Source: Helicobacteraceae bacterium
GTDB taxonomy: Bacteria; Campylobacterota; Campylobacteria; Campylobacterales; Sulfurimonadaceae
Assembly (NCBI GenBank): GCA_027057185.1
Contig: JALUJE010000059.1
Span: forward strand, 5,367 to 13,294
Direction: 5' to 3'
DNA length: 7,928 nucleotides
Within the stretch, counting starts at the first letter, position 1; the number at the start of each line of letters is the position of its first letter. A program made the translations under genes and the position numbers. Below, in pieces: positions 6,976 through 7,928 of this stretch. The notes under the pieces are model-generated. The model searched no databases and had not been told where the DNA came from. It was given only the letters and a program-made list of their open reading frames with translations.

Positions 6976-7104
6976 TCACTTCCCATTGTTCAGATACTCA
7001 TTAGGATTTAGATCTGGAGAGTATGCAGGAAGATAAAAAAGTGCGATGTGCTTTTGAATGATAACACCTTTTTTACTAACTAAAGATAAGTGACATGTAA
7101 AAAT
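6976..7104 (-). pseudogene. Degraded C-terminal fragment of an IS630-type DDE transposase
   Basis: Read on the minus strand from 7104 to the TGA at 6976-6978, the frame gives KHIALFYLPAYSPDLNPNEY at 7053-6994, then LNNGK and a stop. The string LPAYSPDLNPNEYLNN is the signature of the third catalytic block of IS630-family (Tc1/mariner-like) transposases; the Glu encoded at 6997-6999 is the expected final acidic residue of the DDE triad. Everything N-terminal (the first two Asp residues and the DNA-binding domain) is missing, and the usual further C-terminal residues after EYLNN are replaced by an early stop, so it cannot be active. No terminal inverted repeats were recognised. It lies between the small antitoxin-like gene and pgeF and happens to share the pgeF reading frame directly after the pgeF stop. 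Identification by motif is firm; exact limits are not. Confidence 0.8.
7035..7074. terminator. A/T-flanked inverted repeat, possible bidirectional terminator
   Basis: AAAAAAGTG (7035-7043) and CACCTTTTTT (7065-7074) are complementary except for one bulged C, separated by 21 nt. Each strand ends its hairpin with a run of six U, so it could stop transcripts of the small gene (plus) and of pgeF (minus), which converge here. The stem is weak (mostly A-U) and lies inside the transposase remnant, so it may be coincidental. Confidence 0.3.
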
Positions 7105-7860
7105 TTATGAACGCAACATAATAATACCGGCTTGACGTCCTGTTGTACCGCTATCAGCGCGATAAGAGAAAAAGGTGTGATGCTCGCAGGATGTGCAGTG
7201 CTGCATGACTTCAATATGACTCTTTGCAACGCCACACTCTTGTAACTGTTGTACGAGAATTTGATTGACATGTAAGAAAAAACGATCTTCTTTTTGTAAT
7301 ACCGTATTATCGTATCTCAAGTGTTTCGCCTCTTCATATATCTTCTCATTCACTTCATAACAGTTCTGACAAATTGAAGGACCTAAAACGGCAATAATGT
7401 TCTCGCTCTTACTATCAAAATGTTCTGCCATCATAGTAATGCTGTTTTTGATGATATTTTGAAATGCTCCAGCGCGTCCGGCATGAATAGCGGCAATGGC
7501 ATGAGCGTCTGGGTCGTATAGCAATATTGGAGTGCAGTCCGCGGTCATCACCATCAACGGCAGATCAATTTGATTGGTAATGAGGGCATCACACTCAGGT
7601 GGTAGCGTGTTTGAATTGGATGTGGAAACTACCATAACCCTGTTGGAGTGTAGCTGTTTCATGGTGGCAAGCACATGGTGGCGATACTGAAGTTGTGCTG
7701 CTAGAACAAGATGATTTCGTGTCACGACAGCAGGATGATCACCGACATGAAAGGCCATATTGTTACTACAGTAAGGTGCTCTACCGTTGCCGCCTGTTCT
7801 ACATGTAAATGCGTGAGTCAGTAGGGTGCTAGGTAACAGTTTTGAGGTAAAAAGCTTCAT
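7105..7860 (-). CDS. pgeF: Peptidoglycan editing factor PgeF / YfiH family laccase-domain protein
   Basis: A 251-residue DUF152/YfiH family protein, full length. Members have been described both as purine nucleoside phosphorylase/adenosine deaminase-type enzymes and, in E. coli, as a factor that keeps wrong amino acids out of peptidoglycan precursors. They carry a single metal site of two His and one Cys. Here these are H71 (in KQLHSNRV), C109 (in MTADCTP) and H126 (in IHAGRAG). Other family blocks: THAFTCRTGG near the N-terminus, ECDALIT (89-95), VLGPSICQNCYEV (158-170) and TFFSYRADSGTTGRQAGII (229-247). HAGRAG replaces the common HAGWRG. The ATG at 7860 keeps the conserved N-terminus intact, but no Shine-Dalgarno is visible and a -10 box lies 8 nt upstream, pointing to a leaderless message. 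It is transcribed toward dxs, against the operon. Confidence 0.9.
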   Translation of the reverse strand: MKLFTSKLLPSTLLTHAFTCRTGGNGRAPYCSNNMAFHVGDHPAVVTRNHLVLAAQLQYRHHVLATMKQLHSNRVMVVSTSNSNTLPPECDALITNQIDLPLMVMTADCTPILLYDPDAHAIAAIHAGRAGAFQNIIKNSITMMAEHFDSKSENIIAVLGPSICQNCYEVNEKIYEEAKHLRYDNTVLQKEDRFFLHVNQILVQQLQECGVAKSHIEVMQHCTSCEHHTFFSYRADSGTTGRQAGIIMLRS

Positions 7861-7866
7861 AATATA

Positions 7867-7894
7867 TTAGTATAGCAGAAAAGTTTGTTACAAT
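7867..7894 (+). promoter_or_regulatory. Divergent promoter for the gene at the right edge
   Basis: TACAAT (7889-7894) with an extended TGT directly before it forms a good -10; TTAGTA (7867-7872, 16-nt spacer) is a weak -35. It overlaps the pgeF promoter on the opposite strand, so both could compete for polymerase. An AGGGGA site follows at 7908-7913. Confidence 0.45.
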
Positions 7895-7899
7895 GTCAG
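7869..7899 (-). promoter_or_regulatory. Promoter of pgeF, apparently giving a leaderless mRNA
   Basis: On the minus strand CTGACA (7899-7894, five of six to TTGACA) is followed after 19 nt by TATACT (7874-7869), which has an extended TGC in front. Only 8 nt separate the -10 box from the pgeF ATG, so transcription would begin at or within a base or two of the start codon. Confidence 0.5.
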
Positions 7900-7918
7900 A
7901 AACTAACAGGGGAATATT

Positions 7919-7928
7919 TTGAGTCAGT
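7919..7928 (+). CDS. Possible start of the next gene (three codons only)
   Basis: AGGGGA at 7908-7913 is a good Shine-Dalgarno and is followed 5 nt later by TTG AGT CAG (M S Q if TTG initiates), running off the window. No ATG or GTG is available at proper spacing. With the upstream -10 box this suggests a gene diverging from pgeF. The product cannot be guessed from three residues. Confidence 0.4.

Noticed and set aside
7080..7271. 63-codon minus-strand frame overlapping the 3' part of pgeF
   Set aside because: Out of frame with the conserved pgeF C-terminus and with no motif; a shadow frame.

Overview
The window looks like a chromosomal segment of a flagellated Campylobacterota (epsilonproteobacterial) organism. 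The gene order pheA–hisC–fliF–fliG–fliH–dxs matches the order I know from Campylobacter jejuni, and fliF–fliG–fliH–dxs is also found in Helicobacter pylori. Sequence details such as the SHQAY variant in Dxs and the FliG C-terminus also fit this group. The moderate base composition of the core genes suggests a free-living Sulfurimonas/Sulfuricurvum-like lineage rather than a host-associated one, but genus is inference.

Positions 1-6626 form one tightly packed plus-strand operon. It holds the 3' end of pheA (prephenate dehydratase ACT domain), hisC, the flagellar basal-body genes fliF (MS ring), fliG (rotor/switch) and fliH (export ATPase regulator), and dxs (first committed step of non-mevalonate isoprenoid synthesis). 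pheA/hisC and fliF/fliG overlap by ATGA; the other gaps are 4 to 19 nt, and no internal promoter is evident. The operon therefore mixes aromatic amino acid/histidine metabolism, early flagellar assembly and isoprenoid precursor synthesis. FliF, FliG and FliH act in physical sequence: FliF forms the membrane ring, FliG docks on its cytoplasmic tail, and FliH serves the export apparatus beneath.

Positions 6627-7104 are a small accessory patch. It holds a stem-loop just after dxs, a good extended -10 promoter, and a 63-codon very AT-rich gene (about 27% G+C by hand count of its first 180 nt) that resembles short antitoxins. After it, on the minus strand, comes a degraded C-terminal fragment of an IS630-type transposase that still carries the family's LPAYSPDLNPNE signature. 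It has no open reading frame longer than about 43 codons and is easily missed.

Positions 7105-7860 (minus) encode PgeF/YfiH, a multicopper-oxidase-like 'laccase domain' protein (peptidoglycan editing factor / purine nucleoside phosphorylase family). Its predicted -10 box lies only 8 nt before the ATG, with no visible Shine-Dalgarno, suggesting a leaderless mRNA. An overlapping divergent promoter, a ribosome-binding site and a TTG codon at 7919 suggest another plus-strand gene starting at the right edge.

I see no RNA gene, no CRISPR array and no convincing undescribed system. The part most worth a second look is the antitoxin-like gene next to the IS630 remnant.
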